Shown here one piece after another: positions 16,158 to 25,403 of a stretch of DNA of 64,000 bases (its first letter is position 1; each line of letters begins with the position of its first letter). The position numbers and the translations under genes are program-made. Origin of the DNA: Tamaricihabitans halophyticus (GTDB lineage Bacteria; Actinomycetota; Actinomycetes; Mycobacteriales; Pseudonocardiaceae); assembly GCF_004340875.1 (NCBI RefSeq), contig NZ_SLXQ01000010.1:1-64000 (forward strand), read 5' to 3'. The notes beneath the pieces are model-generated. The model worked only from the letters and a program-made list of their open reading frames with translations, searched no databases and was not told where the DNA came from.

Positions 16158-17557
16158 CGGAGGTGGAGATGGCGGAAAGCGCTGGCGTGCACACCGAGCG
16201 GCTGCGTCTCGGGTACGGCGATCGCGAGGTTGTCGCTGGGCTGTCGACCCGGATTCCAGCCGGCCAGATCACCGTGATCGTGGGCCCGAACGCCTGCGGT
16301 AAATCAACGTTCCTGCGCGGCGTTGCCCGGCTGCTGCGGCCAAGCTCGGGCGCGGCGTATCTGGACGGCAAGAGCATTCACGCGATGCCGAGCAAGGATG
16401 TCGCGAAGAAGCTCGGCATCCTGCCGCAATCGCCCTCGGCGCCGGACGGCATCACCGTGGTGGATCTGGTTGGTCGGGGCCGTTCGCCGCACCAGGGCTG
16501 GTTCGATCGATGGTCTGCTGTGGACGATGAAGCGGTGGCTTCGGCGATGACCGCAACCGGCACGCTGGACCTCGCCGATCGCCAGGTTGATGAGCTCTCA
16601 GGTGGGCAGCGGCAGCGGGTGTGGATCGCGATGGCACTCGCGCAGCGCACCGGCGTGCTGCTGCTGGACGAGCCGACCACCTTCCTGGATGTGACCCACC
16701 AGGTCGAGGTGCTCGATCTGCTCGTCGACCTCAATCGCACGCAGCGTTCCACGATCGTTCTCGTGCTGCACGATCTGAACCTGGCCTGCCGGTACGCGGA
16801 CAACCTGATGGTGTTCTCCGCGGGGGAACTGGTCGCCGAAGGCGCACCCCGCGAGGTGGTTTCGGAGGACCTGGTGCGCGAGGTGTTCGCGCTGTCCTGC
16901 CGCGTCGTGCCCGATCCGGTCGCGGACACCCCGATGATCGTCCCGATCGGACGGCACGATCCGCAGCCGCAGCGCGGGCCAGACGCACACGACGTCTCGA
17001 GCGAGGAAGAGCTGCGCTCGGTGGTGCCCGAACCGGCGCCGGCGATCAGGAACAAGGCGGTGGCCGGGATCGACGAGCAGACCAAACGGTTTCTCCGCGA
17101 GGCCAGATTCTTTCTGCTCGCCACGGCGAACACCGACGGCAGCATGGATGTGTCACCACGAGGTGATGTGGCCGGCGGCCTGTGGTTCGCCGAGGACGGC
17201 CGCGCGCTCGCCTTCGCCGATCGGGCAGGGAACCGCCGGCTGGACAGTATGCGCAATATCCTGCGCCAGCCCCGGGTCGGCATGCTGTTCCTGGTACCCG
17301 GGGTCGGCCATACGGTGCGGGTGAACGGCCGAGCCCGGATCACCAGGGACCCCACCCTGCTCGAGCACCTGGCCACCAGCGAGCACCGCCCCGTACTGGC
17401 GACGGTGATCGATGTGGACGAGGTGTACGTGCACTGTGGACAGGCGTTCGCGCGCAGTGCGTTGTGGGAACCGGAAAGTTGGCCGGACCGGACCGGCCTA
17501 CCCAACCCCGGCGAACTGTTCAAGGCCCAGGCCGCACTGCGCGATGGCCAGTCCTAG
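16154..17557 (+). CDS. Siderophore importer ATPase fused to a PPOX-type flavin-binding domain
   Basis: The first 250 residues are a FepC-type ABC ATPase: Walker A GPNACGKST (residues 44-52), signature LSGGQRQRV, Walker B VLLLDEPTT, and H-loop VLVLHDLN. After a linker rich in Pro, Glu and Asp (about 255-300) comes a complete pyridoxamine-phosphate-oxidase-like domain (about 305-460), beginning FLREARFFLLATANTDG, with DVSPRGD and NILRQPRVGMLFLVPG; this resembles the MSMEG_1061-type FMN flavoproteins. A ferric reductase role at the cytoplasmic exit of the importer is a reasonable inference, analogous to the reductase domain of mycobacterial IrtA. The ATG at 16154 overlaps the permease stop; an ATG at 16169 is an alternative. 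No stop or frameshift separates the two domains. Confidence 0.9.
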   Translation: MTEVEMAESAGVHTERLRLGYGDREVVAGLSTRIPAGQITVIVGPNACGKSTFLRGVARLLRPSSGAAYLDGKSIHAMPSKDVAKKLGILPQSPSAPDGITVVDLVGRGRSPHQGWFDRWSAVDDEAVASAMTATGTLDLADRQVDELSGGQRQRVWIAMALAQRTGVLLLDEPTTFLDVTHQVEVLDLLVDLNRTQRSTIVLVLHDLNLACRYADNLMVFSAGELVAEGAPREVVSEDLVREVFALSCRVVPDPVADTPMIVPIGRHDPQPQRGPDAHDVSSEEELRSVVPEPAPAIRNKAVAGIDEQTKRFLREARFFLLATANTDGSMDVSPRGDVAGGLWFAEDGRALAFADRAGNRRLDSMRNILRQPRVGMLFLVPGVGHTVRVNGRARITRDPTLLEHLATSEHRPVLATVIDVDEVYVHCGQAFARSALWEPESWPDRTGLPNPGELFKAQAALRDGQS

Positions 17558-19185
17558 CCCATATGCGGGTAGGTGTGCTTGGTCGGCGCGTTGAAGGTTT
17601 CCTTGATCGCCCGGGGACTGGTCCACCGCTGGATGTTGAACAGCGAGCCAGCCTTGTCGTTGGTGCCCGAGGCGCGACTGCCACCGAACGGCTGCCGGCC
17701 AACGATCGAACCGGTTGGCTTGTCGTTCACGTAGAAGTTGCCCGCGGCGTGCCGCAGCTTCCGGTGCGCCTGCTCGACCGCCGCGCGGTCGGTGGCGAAC
17801 ACGGCACCGGTCAGCGCGTACGGGCTGGTCTCGTCCACCAGATCCAGGATCTCGGAGTACTTGGCGTCCTCGTACACATGCACCGCGATAATCGGTCCAA
17901 AGTACTCGGTGCTGAACACCTCGTCGGTGGGGTCGCTGCCGACCAGCACGGTGGGCTGCACGAAGTAGCCAACCGAGTCGTCATAGCCGCCGCCGGCCAG
18001 CACCTCGAGCGTGGGTTCGGCCGCCGCGCGGTCGAGAGCGGCCTTGTGCTTCGCGAAAGCACGGGAGTCGATCACCGCCCCGCCGAAATGCGTGAGGTCG
18101 GTGACATCGCCGTAGCTGATTGTCCGCGTCAGGTCGGCAAGTTCCTCGCGAAGCCCGGACTCCCAGATCGAGCGGGGCAGATAGGCGCGGCTGGCCGCGG
18201 AGCATTTCTGCCCCTGGTACTCGAAGGCGCCACGCACCAGCGCGGTCGCCAACGGGGCAGGGTCGGCAGAGGGATGCACGACGACGAAATCCTTGCCACC
18301 GGTTTCGCCGACAATGCGCGGGTAGGCGCGGTAGCGGTCCAGATTCTCCGCGATACTGCGCCAGAGCAGCTTGAAGGTCGCGGTCGAGCCGGTGAAGTGC
18401 AACCCGCCGAAACCGGGGTCGGCAAGGGCAACCTCGCTCACGGCCTTACCGTCGCCGGTGACCATGTTGATCACTCCCGGCGGCATCCCGGCCGCCTCCA
18501 GCAGACGCATCGTGAAGTGCGCGCTGAACTGCTGCGACGGGGTCGGCTTCCAGATGACCGTATTGCCCATCAGCGCCGGCGCGGTGGGCAGATTCCCGGC
18601 GATGGCGGTGAAGTTGAATGGAGTGATCGCGGTGACGAACCCGTCCAGCGGCCGGTACTCCATCCGGTTCCATTCGCCAGGAACCGAGTTCGGCTGCTCG
18701 GCCATGATCTGCCGCGCGTAGTGCACGTTGAACCGCAGGAAGTCGATCAGCTCGCAGGCCGCGTCGATCTCCGCCTGCTGGATGGATTTGGACTGGCCAA
18801 GCATGGTCGCCGCGTTGATCGTGTCCCGCCACGGACCGGCGAGCAGATCCGCCGCGCGCAGGATGACCGCCGCGCGCTCGTCGAATGACGTAGCCGCCCA
18901 GTCCGCGGCCGCGCCGGTTGCCGCCTTGACCGCCGCGGTGACATCCTCGGCCGTCGCATTGGCTGAGGTGCCAAGCACATGCGCGTGGTCGTGCGGCTGC
19001 ACCACATCGAACCGCGCACCACTTGCCAGCCGCTGCTGCCCGTCGATCGTGGCGGTCAGCTCGATCCGATCGGATTCCAGTTCGGCAAGGCGCTTCTGCA
19101 GGCTGGCGCGTTCGGCCGAGTCTGGCGCGTAGCCGTGCACCGGCTCGTTCGCCGGGGCTGGCACGTTGGTAATGCCATCAAGCAT
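17554..19185 (-). CDS. pruA: L-glutamate gamma-semialdehyde (P5C) dehydrogenase
   Basis: The 543-residue protein is a class 4 aldehyde dehydrogenase. Visible motifs are ITPFNFTAIAGNLP and VIWKPTPSQ for NAD binding, VGETGGKDFVVV with the general base Glu, and the catalytic cysteine in YQGQKCSAASRAY. It oxidises glutamate semialdehyde to glutamate, the second step of proline catabolism. It lies 33 bp behind the proline dehydrogenase gene on the same strand, so the two form an operon. Its stop codon overlaps the stop of the convergent ATPase-PPOX gene by four bases. Confidence 0.95.
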   Translation of the reverse strand: MLDGITNVPAPANEPVHGYAPDSAERASLQKRLAELESDRIELTATIDGQQRLASGARFDVVQPHDHAHVLGTSANATAEDVTAAVKAATGAAADWAATSFDERAAVILRAADLLAGPWRDTINAATMLGQSKSIQQAEIDAACELIDFLRFNVHYARQIMAEQPNSVPGEWNRMEYRPLDGFVTAITPFNFTAIAGNLPTAPALMGNTVIWKPTPSQQFSAHFTMRLLEAAGMPPGVINMVTGDGKAVSEVALADPGFGGLHFTGSTATFKLLWRSIAENLDRYRAYPRIVGETGGKDFVVVHPSADPAPLATALVRGAFEYQGQKCSAASRAYLPRSIWESGLREELADLTRTISYGDVTDLTHFGGAVIDSRAFAKHKAALDRAAAEPTLEVLAGGGYDDSVGYFVQPTVLVGSDPTDEVFSTEYFGPIIAVHVYEDAKYSEILDLVDETSPYALTGAVFATDRAAVEQAHRKLRHAAGNFYVNDKPTGSIVGRQPFGGSRASGTNDKAGSLFNIQRWTSPRAIKETFNAPTKHTYPHMG

Positions 19186-19218
19186 GACAGGCTCTCCTTG
19201 GTGGTCTCGGAATTGGGA

Positions 19219-20148
19219 TCAGCGACTGACCAGCGAGCGCAGGAAGAATCCGAGGTTCGCCGGGCGTTCCGCCAACCGCCGCATGAAATAGCCGTACCAG
19301 TCCGCGCCATAAGGTACGTAGACGCGTATCCGGTTGCCGGCGTCGGCGAGCGCACGCTGCTCAGCGACGCGGATCCCATACAGCATCTGGTATTCGAAAC
19401 TGTCTGACGGCCGGTCGTATGTGCTGGCCAGCGTACCCGCGATAGCGAGCATGCGCGGATCATGCGTGGCGATCATCGGGTAGCCCGAACCGGCGAAGAG
19501 TGTATGCATGCAGTGCACATACGCTTGATCCACCGCATGCTTGTCCTGGTATGCGACCGAGGCCGGTTCGGCGTAGGCACCCTTGACCAACCGCACCCGG
19601 GAGCCAGCGCCGGCGAGATCGGCGCAGTCGCCAAGGGTTCGCTTCAGGCAGGACTGCAGCACCGCGCCAACCCAGGGGAATTCCGCGCGCAACTGGCTCA
19701 CCGTAGCCAGCGTCGCGTCCACAGTGGTGTGATCTTCCATGTCCACGGTCACCGTGGTGCCTACCGCCGCGGCCGCCTGGCAGATCGCGACCGCGTGCTC
19801 CAGTGCGATGCGCTGCCCGTCCACTGGGAGAGCCTGGCCAAGCGCGGACAGTTTGAGCGAGACCTCGGCGCGGGCCGCGAGACCGGCATCGGCAAGGGTG
19901 GCCAGCAGCGTGCGGTAGGCGTCCCTGGTGGCGGCCGCGGCCGCCACATCGGTGGTGTCCTCGCCGAGGTGATCGAGGGTGACCGTGAGCCCGTCGTCCA
20001 CAAGGGACCGCGTGGTGGTCAGCGCGTCGGCGGTGGCTTCACCGGCGACGAACCGATCGACCAGCTTCCGGGTGGCGGGAAAGGTCGTGACCAGCTGACG
20101 AATCCGTGGACTGCGCGCGGCTACCAGCAGCGAGGAACTCAAGAGCAT
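19219..20148 (-). CDS. pruB: Proline dehydrogenase
   Basis: I chose the ATG at 20148 because GGAGG precedes it at a good distance. The 309-residue product is a monofunctional PRODH TIM barrel: VSLKLSALGQ, TVDMEDHTTVDATL, LQSCLKRT, RVRLVKGAYAEP and IATHDPRML are the strand motifs that contact FAD and proline. The enzyme oxidises proline to pyrroline-5-carboxylate at the membrane, passing electrons from FAD to quinone. It is the first gene of the proline operon, and a PucR-type activator is divergently encoded. Confidence 0.93.
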   Translation of the reverse strand: MLLSSSLLVAARSPRIRQLVTTFPATRKLVDRFVAGEATADALTTTRSLVDDGLTVTLDHLGEDTTDVAAAAATRDAYRTLLATLADAGLAARAEVSLKLSALGQALPVDGQRIALEHAVAICQAAAAVGTTVTVDMEDHTTVDATLATVSQLRAEFPWVGAVLQSCLKRTLGDCADLAGAGSRVRLVKGAYAEPASVAYQDKHAVDQAYVHCMHTLFAGSGYPMIATHDPRMLAIAGTLASTYDRPSDSFEYQMLYGIRVAEQRALADAGNRIRVYVPYGADWYGYFMRRLAERPANLGFFLRSLVSR

Positions 20149-20243
20149 GGCGGAACCTCCGGGGCACGGAACGCGGTATGGCCCCGACAGTAGGCCGACC
20201 AGATGGACCAGTCCCATAGACATGTGTAACGGAATTCCGCGCC

Positions 20244-20254
20244 TGTATCATACA
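20244..20254. promoter_or_regulatory. Short palindrome in the proline operon/PucR divergent promoter region
   Basis: TGTATCATACA has 5-bp arms around one base and lies between the proline dehydrogenase start (20148) and the regulator start (20285). On the minus strand it contains TATGAT, a plausible -10 box. It is a candidate binding site for the regulator; no second copy is seen nearby, so this is weak. Confidence 0.3.
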
Positions 20255-20284
20255 AATGCACAAGCTATTGGCGGGAGGTGCGGT

Positions 20285-21472
20285 ATGCGGCCGGAACTGC
20301 AGGACATCGTGGACGATGTCTCCCGGCTACTGTCGGCTCCCACCACGCTGGAGGACCGGGATTTCCACCTGGTCGCCTTCGGCTCGCAGGCCGCGGTGAT
20401 CGATCGGGTTCGGCAGGAATCGATCCTGCAGCGGCGTTGCTCGCCCGAGGCGCAGGCCTGGTTCGAACAGTTCGGCATCGCGACCAGCGAGCAGCCGGTG
20501 CGCACCCCAGCCGACGACGCACTCGGCGTGCTGCCAAGGGTGTGCCTGCCGGCCCGCTGGCATGGGGTCACCTATGGCTACCTGTGGTTACTCGACGAGC
20601 ACCGGCTGCTCGAGGACACCCTGCTGGTCGCGGCCATGCACCGGGCGGCTCGGGCCGGGGCGGTGATGGCCCAGCAGGCGCGCGCCCGCGAGGATCTACA
20701 GGACACCGTGCAGGATCTGCTCGCCACGGACACCACCACGGTGGAAGCCGCCGCGGATCGGATCGCCGAGCTTGGCGCGCTTGGTCGCCATGTCGAGCTC
20801 AGCGCGGTGGTGTTACGGCTGGCCGGGCCGCGGCCGCGCACCGTACCGATGAATCTCTGGCGGTTACCGCGTTCGGTGGTCGCGGCTCCCGCCGATGACC
20901 ACACCACGCTGCTTGTGCCGGGGGAGTCGACCGCGGCCGTGCGGATAGCCGAGCAGGCATGGCGGTTGCACGCGGACCGGCTGACCGACGAGGAGCGCGC
21001 CGGACTCGTCGCGGGGGTGGGCGCCCCCGTCGCCGATCTCGCCGCGGTACGGGCCAGTTGGCGACAGGCCAGCCTCGCGGTGCGCGCCGCGCATGCGGTG
21101 TCCGCCGTACGTCCGGTCGCGGTGTGGTCCGAACTCGGGGTTTACCGGTTGCTCGGCTGTGAACCCCGGCAGCGACTCGCCGAAGCGGTGCTGGACGCGC
21201 CGGTGCGGCGACTGCTGCGAGCTGAGCCAGAGCTGGTGCGCACCGCGAGCAGCTATCTGGACAACGCCGGGCATGTGCAGCGCACCGCGGCGGCGCTCGG
21301 TATCCACCGGCAGACGCTGTACTACCGGCTGCAGAAGATCGAACGGCTCACCGGGTTCGATCTGGCTGATGGCCAACACCGGCTGCGTCTGCATCTCGGC
21401 CTGACCATGGCGCCGGTACTCCCCGATGGAGTCAAGGCAGATGGAGTCAAGGCCGATGGGGTCAGGAGCTGA
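20285..21472 (+). CDS. PucR/CdaR family regulator, probable proline-responsive activator
   Basis: The start is the ATG at 20285 behind GGGAGG. The 395-residue protein has an N-terminal sensor-like region and a C-terminal PucR helix-turn-helix, SYLDNAGHVQRTAAALGIHR with TLYYRLQKIERLTG at about residues 320-360. PucR-type proteins next to proline dehydrogenase genes (PruC in mycobacteria, PutR in Streptomyces) activate proline catabolism, and the divergent position here fits that role. The last 15 residues are a short tandem repeat, DGVKADGVKADGVRS, beyond the family's normal end. Confidence 0.88.
   Translation: MRPELQDIVDDVSRLLSAPTTLEDRDFHLVAFGSQAAVIDRVRQESILQRRCSPEAQAWFEQFGIATSEQPVRTPADDALGVLPRVCLPARWHGVTYGYLWLLDEHRLLEDTLLVAAMHRAARAGAVMAQQARAREDLQDTVQDLLATDTTTVEAAADRIAELGALGRHVELSAVVLRLAGPRPRTVPMNLWRLPRSVVAAPADDHTTLLVPGESTAAVRIAEQAWRLHADRLTDEERAGLVAGVGAPVADLAAVRASWRQASLAVRAAHAVSAVRPVAVWSELGVYRLLGCEPRQRLAEAVLDAPVRRLLRAEPELVRTASSYLDNAGHVQRTAAALGIHRQTLYYRLQKIERLTGFDLADGQHRLRLHLGLTMAPVLPDGVKADGVKADGVRS
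21425..21469 (+). repeat. Three tandem 15-bp repeats at the 3' end of the PucR gene
   Basis: Units start at 21425, 21440 and 21455; the first two differ by one base and the third by four. They are in frame and encode three DGVKA-like units just before the stop. This looks like recent slippage extending the C-terminus. Confidence 0.85.
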
Positions 21473-21481
21473 TGGGCGCGC

Positions 21482-22975
21482 TCAGGAACTGAGCCGAGCG
21501 AGCCGGCCGTGGACCTCCCGCAGGGCGTGATAGCTGGACCGGTAGAGCTCATACAGCTGGTCGTAGCGCGTTCGCACGGTGCGGTCCGGCTGGTAGTCCG
21601 CGTCGTACTGGGTCAGCTCGGCCGCGCGCGCCCAGGGATCGGTGCCGGTATCCGCGCTCGCGGCCAGCACCGCGGCGCCAAGGACGGCCGTATCGGTGTT
21701 CCGGGTGCGCCGTGCGGGCCGACCGGTGATGTCCGCGATGATCTGGCACCACAGTGGATCGCGCGAGCCACCGCCGGAGATCACCAGCCGCTCGGCCCTT
21801 GCTCCTGCCGCGGCTTCGACCGCGTCGAGCAGTTCCCGCACCGAGTAACCCACGCCTTCCAGTACCGCCCTGCTGAGCTCGGCGAATCCGGTGCTCGCGT
21901 GCATCCCGGTGAACCAGGCGCGTACCTCGGTGTCCCACAGTGGCGCGCGTTCCCCGAGTAGATGCGGGGCGAAGATCACCCCGCCGGCGCCTGGCTCGGC
22001 GGTGCCCGCGGCACCGAGCACGCCGGCGACCTCGTGCCCGGTCGCCGTTGCCCACCACCGCAACGAATCCCCGCCGGACTGGGTGGGTGCGGCGTGCACC
22101 TGCCGGCCCCGATACGGCGCGAAGGTCACCACATCGGCACCGTCGGTTCCACCGATACCAACGGTGGCAACCACCGCGGTGGTGCCGAGGATCACCAGTG
22201 TGTCACCGGCTTGCCGGAGTCCGCTGCCGAGCACATCGCAGTAGGCATCCATTGTCCCGGTGGCTACCGGCGTTCCCGCCCGGACCCCGTGCCAATCCCG
22301 TCGTAGCCGGCCAACCGGATGATCGGGCTCGTACAGCGAAGGTAGGCGCTCGGCAAGCCCTGGCGCCTCGGCGATACCCGGCAGGTAGCCAGCTCCATTG
22401 GCGATCTTGAACGAGGCGAGCGGGTCACTCGCGAACTCGCCGGTCAGCCAACCGTTGATGAAGTCCTTCGGGAGCAGCAGCCACCGGGCACGGCGCCAGG
22501 CGGCCGGTTCGTGTTCGGCGAGCCAGAGCGCACGGGGGACCGGATTGGACGCATCGATCGGTTGACTGCTTGCCCAGCCCTTGGCGCGGCCGTGCGGGCC
22601 GAGCCGGGCATTCAGCGACTCGACGACAGCCGAGGTGCGCACGTCCTGCCACAGCAGTGCGGGCGCAGTCGGTTCACCAGCCTCGTCGACGAGCACATGG
22701 GTGTCCACCTGCCCGGTGACGCCGATACCGCGAACCGAGCCGAGGTCGGTATGGCGCGCCAGCTCGGCGACGCATTCCTCGGCGGCGTTGCGCCAGTCCC
22801 GCGCGTCTTGCTCGGCGCGGTCTGCTGCCGGTCGGCTGATCGCGTAGTCCACCGAGGCACCGCGTATCGGGGTGCCGTCCGGAGCGAAGGCGACCGCCTT
22901 GGTCGCCGTGCTGCCGATGTCGATGCCGAGGTATCCGGCCACGGCCGGCTCGGTGTGCGCTGACGGAGAAGTCAC
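21482..22975 (-). CDS. FGGY-family carbohydrate kinase (xylulokinase-like)
   Basis: The start is taken as the GTG at 22975, which leaves 46 bp before the divergent hydrolase gene; the frame is open further upstream but only antisense to that gene. The 497-residue protein begins GYLGIDIGSTATKAVAF, the ATP-binding phosphate 1 motif, and contains LVISGGGSRDPLWCQIIADI, the FGGY signature region, and NTDTAVLGAAVLA. It phosphorylates a sugar or polyol; xylulose or a related ketose is likely but not certain. There is no adjacent transporter or isomerase to fix the substrate. Confidence 0.87.
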   Translation of the reverse strand: MTSPSAHTEPAVAGYLGIDIGSTATKAVAFAPDGTPIRGASVDYAISRPAADRAEQDARDWRNAAEECVAELARHTDLGSVRGIGVTGQVDTHVLVDEAGEPTAPALLWQDVRTSAVVESLNARLGPHGRAKGWASSQPIDASNPVPRALWLAEHEPAAWRRARWLLLPKDFINGWLTGEFASDPLASFKIANGAGYLPGIAEAPGLAERLPSLYEPDHPVGRLRRDWHGVRAGTPVATGTMDAYCDVLGSGLRQAGDTLVILGTTAVVATVGIGGTDGADVVTFAPYRGRQVHAAPTQSGGDSLRWWATATGHEVAGVLGAAGTAEPGAGGVIFAPHLLGERAPLWDTEVRAWFTGMHASTGFAELSRAVLEGVGYSVRELLDAVEAAAGARAERLVISGGGSRDPLWCQIIADITGRPARRTRNTDTAVLGAAVLAASADTGTDPWARAAELTQYDADYQPDRTVRTRYDQLYELYRSSYHALREVHGRLARLSS

Positions 22976-23021
22976 AACGGATATTGTGGGCCATGACGTG
23001 CACAGGCGAAGGGTGGTCGCG

Positions 23022-24233
23022 ATGCGCAGCATCAGGTTGGAGTTTCCCGGCTCGCACGGTGCCGCTTTGGCGGCCCGGCTGGAACTGCCGGAACGCCGGC
23101 CGCGCGCTTTCGCGCTGTTCGCGCACTGTTTTACCTGCGGCAAGGACCTCGTCGCGGCCGCGCGGATCGCTCGCGCCCTGACCGCGCACGGAATCGCGGT
23201 ACTGCGGTTCGACTTCACTGGGCTCGGCGAGTCAGGTGGTGATTTCGGTCATACCGATTTCTCCTCGAATATCGAGGACGTGGTCCTCGCCGCGGACTAC
23301 CTGCGCGCGCACTACGACGCGCCGAGTATCCTGATTGGACATTCGCTCGGCGGTGCCGCTGTGCTCGCCGCGGCGCACTGGATTCCGGAAACGCGTGCGG
23401 TGGCGACCATCGCCGCGCCAGCAGATCCGGCGAACGTGCTTGGCCAGTTCGCCGACGACCTCGCGGAGATCGAGCAGACCGGCAGCGCCATGGTGACCCT
23501 GGCCGGGCGACAGTTCCCCGTTCGCCGGGAGTTCCTTGCCGATGTCACCGCGCAACACCAGGAGGAGCGGATTCGCGGGCTCGGCGCGGCACTACTGATC
23601 ATGCATTCGCCAACCGATGACACCGTCGATGTCGAGCAGGCTCGCCGGATATACGACACCGCGCGGCATCCGAAGTCGTTCATCGCGCTGGACGGCGCGG
23701 ATCATCTGCTTCGCGACCCCGCGGATGCCGCCTTCGTCGCCGATACGGTAGCGGTCTGGGCCGAGCGGTACCTGCCCGAACCGGAAAGCGCCGCCGAGCC
23801 GGCGGAAGGCTACGTGGTGGTCTCGGAAAACGGCGAGGGGGCATACGGCCAGTCGATTTCGGCCGGTACGCACGAGTTCCCCGCGGACGAACCGCGACCG
23901 ATCGGTTTGGACACTGGCCCTTCGCCCTACGATCTGCTGCTTGCCGCGCTCGGTGCGTGCACCTCGATGACGTTGCGGATGTATGCCGAGCGCAAGAAGT
24001 TGCCGCTGGAGCAGGTGACCGTGGCGTTGCGGCACGAGAAGGTGCATGCCAAGGATTGCGCGGAATGCGAGTCCACGGAGGGCAAGGTGGATCGCATCGA
24101 TCGAACCGTGCGGTTGGTTGGCGAGCTCACCGACCAGCAGCGTGCCCGGCTGCTGGAGATCGCGGACAGCTGCCCGGTGCACCGGACGCTGCGTTCCGAG
24201 ACGGTGATCCATACCGTGGCCGAGGACGCCTAG
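23022..24233 (+). CDS. Bifunctional alpha/beta hydrolase - OsmC fusion protein
   Basis: The 403-residue protein has two domains. Residues 1-250 are an alpha/beta hydrolase with the nucleophile Ser108 in GHSLGG, an acid in HSPTDDTVD and a histidine in LDGADHLL. Residues about 265-400 are an OsmC domain with redox cysteines in LGACTSMTLRMYA and DSCPVHRTL. This fusion recurs across bacteria; a model is that the hydrolase cleaves an ester or acyl substrate and the OsmC part reduces an associated peroxide. The start at 23022 was chosen from the beginning of the homologous region SIRLEFPG. It ends in front of a bulged hairpin terminator. Confidence 0.9.
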   Translation: MRSIRLEFPGSHGAALAARLELPERRPRAFALFAHCFTCGKDLVAAARIARALTAHGIAVLRFDFTGLGESGGDFGHTDFSSNIEDVVLAADYLRAHYDAPSILIGHSLGGAAVLAAAHWIPETRAVATIAAPADPANVLGQFADDLAEIEQTGSAMVTLAGRQFPVRREFLADVTAQHQEERIRGLGAALLIMHSPTDDTVDVEQARRIYDTARHPKSFIALDGADHLLRDPADAAFVADTVAVWAERYLPEPESAAEPAEGYVVVSENGEGAYGQSISAGTHEFPADEPRPIGLDTGPSPYDLLLAALGACTSMTLRMYAERKKLPLEQVTVALRHEKVHAKDCAECESTEGKVDRIDRTVRLVGELTDQQRARLLEIADSCPVHRTLRSETVIHTVAEDA

Positions 24234-24238
24234 CACGC

Positions 24239-24272
24239 GCCGCGGGCGCCGCTATTTCAGCGGGCCCGCGGC
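24239..24272. terminator. Hairpin between convergent genes, likely bidirectional terminator
   Basis: GCCGCGGGC plus CCGC on the left pairs with GCGGGCCCGCGGC on the right around the loop TATTTCA, with one bulged G. It lies exactly between the stop codons of the hydrolase-OsmC gene (24233) and the LGFP gene (24280). It lacks a clear U-tract, as is common in actinobacteria. Confidence 0.6.
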
Positions 24273-24279
24273 AACCTGC

Positions 24280-25125
24280 TCACCAGGGGTGATCGGCTAC
24301 CTCGCCGGTCTCCCTGTTCCAGGTGATGTAACCGCCCTCGAAGTTGCTGCGCTTACCGGTCGGGGTATCCAGCTCGTCGGTGGTCGGGTAGCCGAGGTAC
24401 GAGCCGGTCGCCCCGTTGACCGCCCAATGCGAACGGATGCGTCCCTTGATCCCGTTTGCCCCCGTTTCCTGTGACCAGTAGATCGACGCGCCCTGACCGT
24501 CATCACCAACGAAGTCACTGAACGTTCCCCGTCCGTCCGGTGTGGACTCCGTATTGGAGATCGGGTATCCATAGGTACCCGCCTCCCATTGCGCATCCTC
24601 CCAGTGCTTCCGAACGGGGCCGTACAACAGTTTCGCGCCGTACTCCGGGTGCCAGTAGATCGACGTGGTACCGCTGCTTTTCGTCCCGACGAAATGGTTG
24701 TACCTGCCGACGCCGTCGGCCGTCGGGCATTCGTCGGTAATGGGTGCGCCGAATGCCTTGTGCCCGCCCTGGTCGAGGTAGGTGCCCATGATCTGGCCGC
24801 GTATCTCGTGCACGCCGGTCTCCGCCGACCAGTACAACCGACCGTTCTGGTAGACCTTGTAGGAGATCGGGCCGTCCACGATCTCCTCCGAGATCGCCGG
24901 GCCGAGCAGTTCCCGCAGATCGGGTTCGGCGTTGTAGCGCTCATCGATTGGCGATGCGGCGGAATTCTCCGCGCTGGCCGGCTGGTAGTCACAGATTTGC
25001 CTGGCTGGAGCCGCGCTGGACTCGGCGGGGGTTGAGCCGGCCGGTCCGGCGAACAGCGTGAGCGCAAGCAGTGCGGAACCCGTTACCGGCAAGGACATTC
25101 TCGCGTATCGGCGTAGTTCGGTCAT
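24280..25125 (-). CDS. Secreted LGFP-repeat cell-wall protein
   Basis: I chose the ATG at 25125, preceded by AAGGGGAA, which gives a proper signal peptide (TELRRYARMSLPVTG, hydrophobic core, cleavage near GPAGSTPAES). The 281-residue protein then carries about four LGFP-type repeats of roughly 50 residues, each with a G-x-P element (KAFGAPITDE, GTYGYPISN, SYLGYPTTDE) and a following W-x-x-E-T-G-like strand (IYWSQETGAN, ITWNRETGEV). LGFP repeats are linked to cell-envelope attachment in mycolic-acid actinobacteria and relatives. There is no catalytic domain. Confidence 0.87.
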   Translation of the reverse strand: MTELRRYARMSLPVTGSALLALTLFAGPAGSTPAESSAAPARQICDYQPASAENSAASPIDERYNAEPDLRELLGPAISEEIVDGPISYKVYQNGRLYWSAETGVHEIRGQIMGTYLDQGGHKAFGAPITDECPTADGVGRYNHFVGTKSSGTTSIYWHPEYGAKLLYGPVRKHWEDAQWEAGTYGYPISNTESTPDGRGTFSDFVGDDGQGASIYWSQETGANGIKGRIRSHWAVNGATGSYLGYPTTDELDTPTGKRSNFEGGYITWNRETGEVADHPW

Positions 25126-25403
25126 CGAATTTCCCCTTATTCCTGATGTCTGTGGACGAACACCTGAACGACGCGAGCCGATCGCCGAGGGTTGCCCTGA
25201 TTCTCTCGTTTCTGTTGGATTTCTCGGTTCCCGCAGGTCATCACGAGCAACGCTCAATAGTCCACAGTGGATCTATTAAGCAGAGCGGGGCGAATCGTGG
25301 GACCTGCACCGGCCGTGCCGTTGGCTGGCGTCGTGGACCTTGCCTGTCCCGCGTTCGGTTGATAGACACGCATCAGTGGTGTGCGATCAGGTGGGAGGCG
25401 CCG

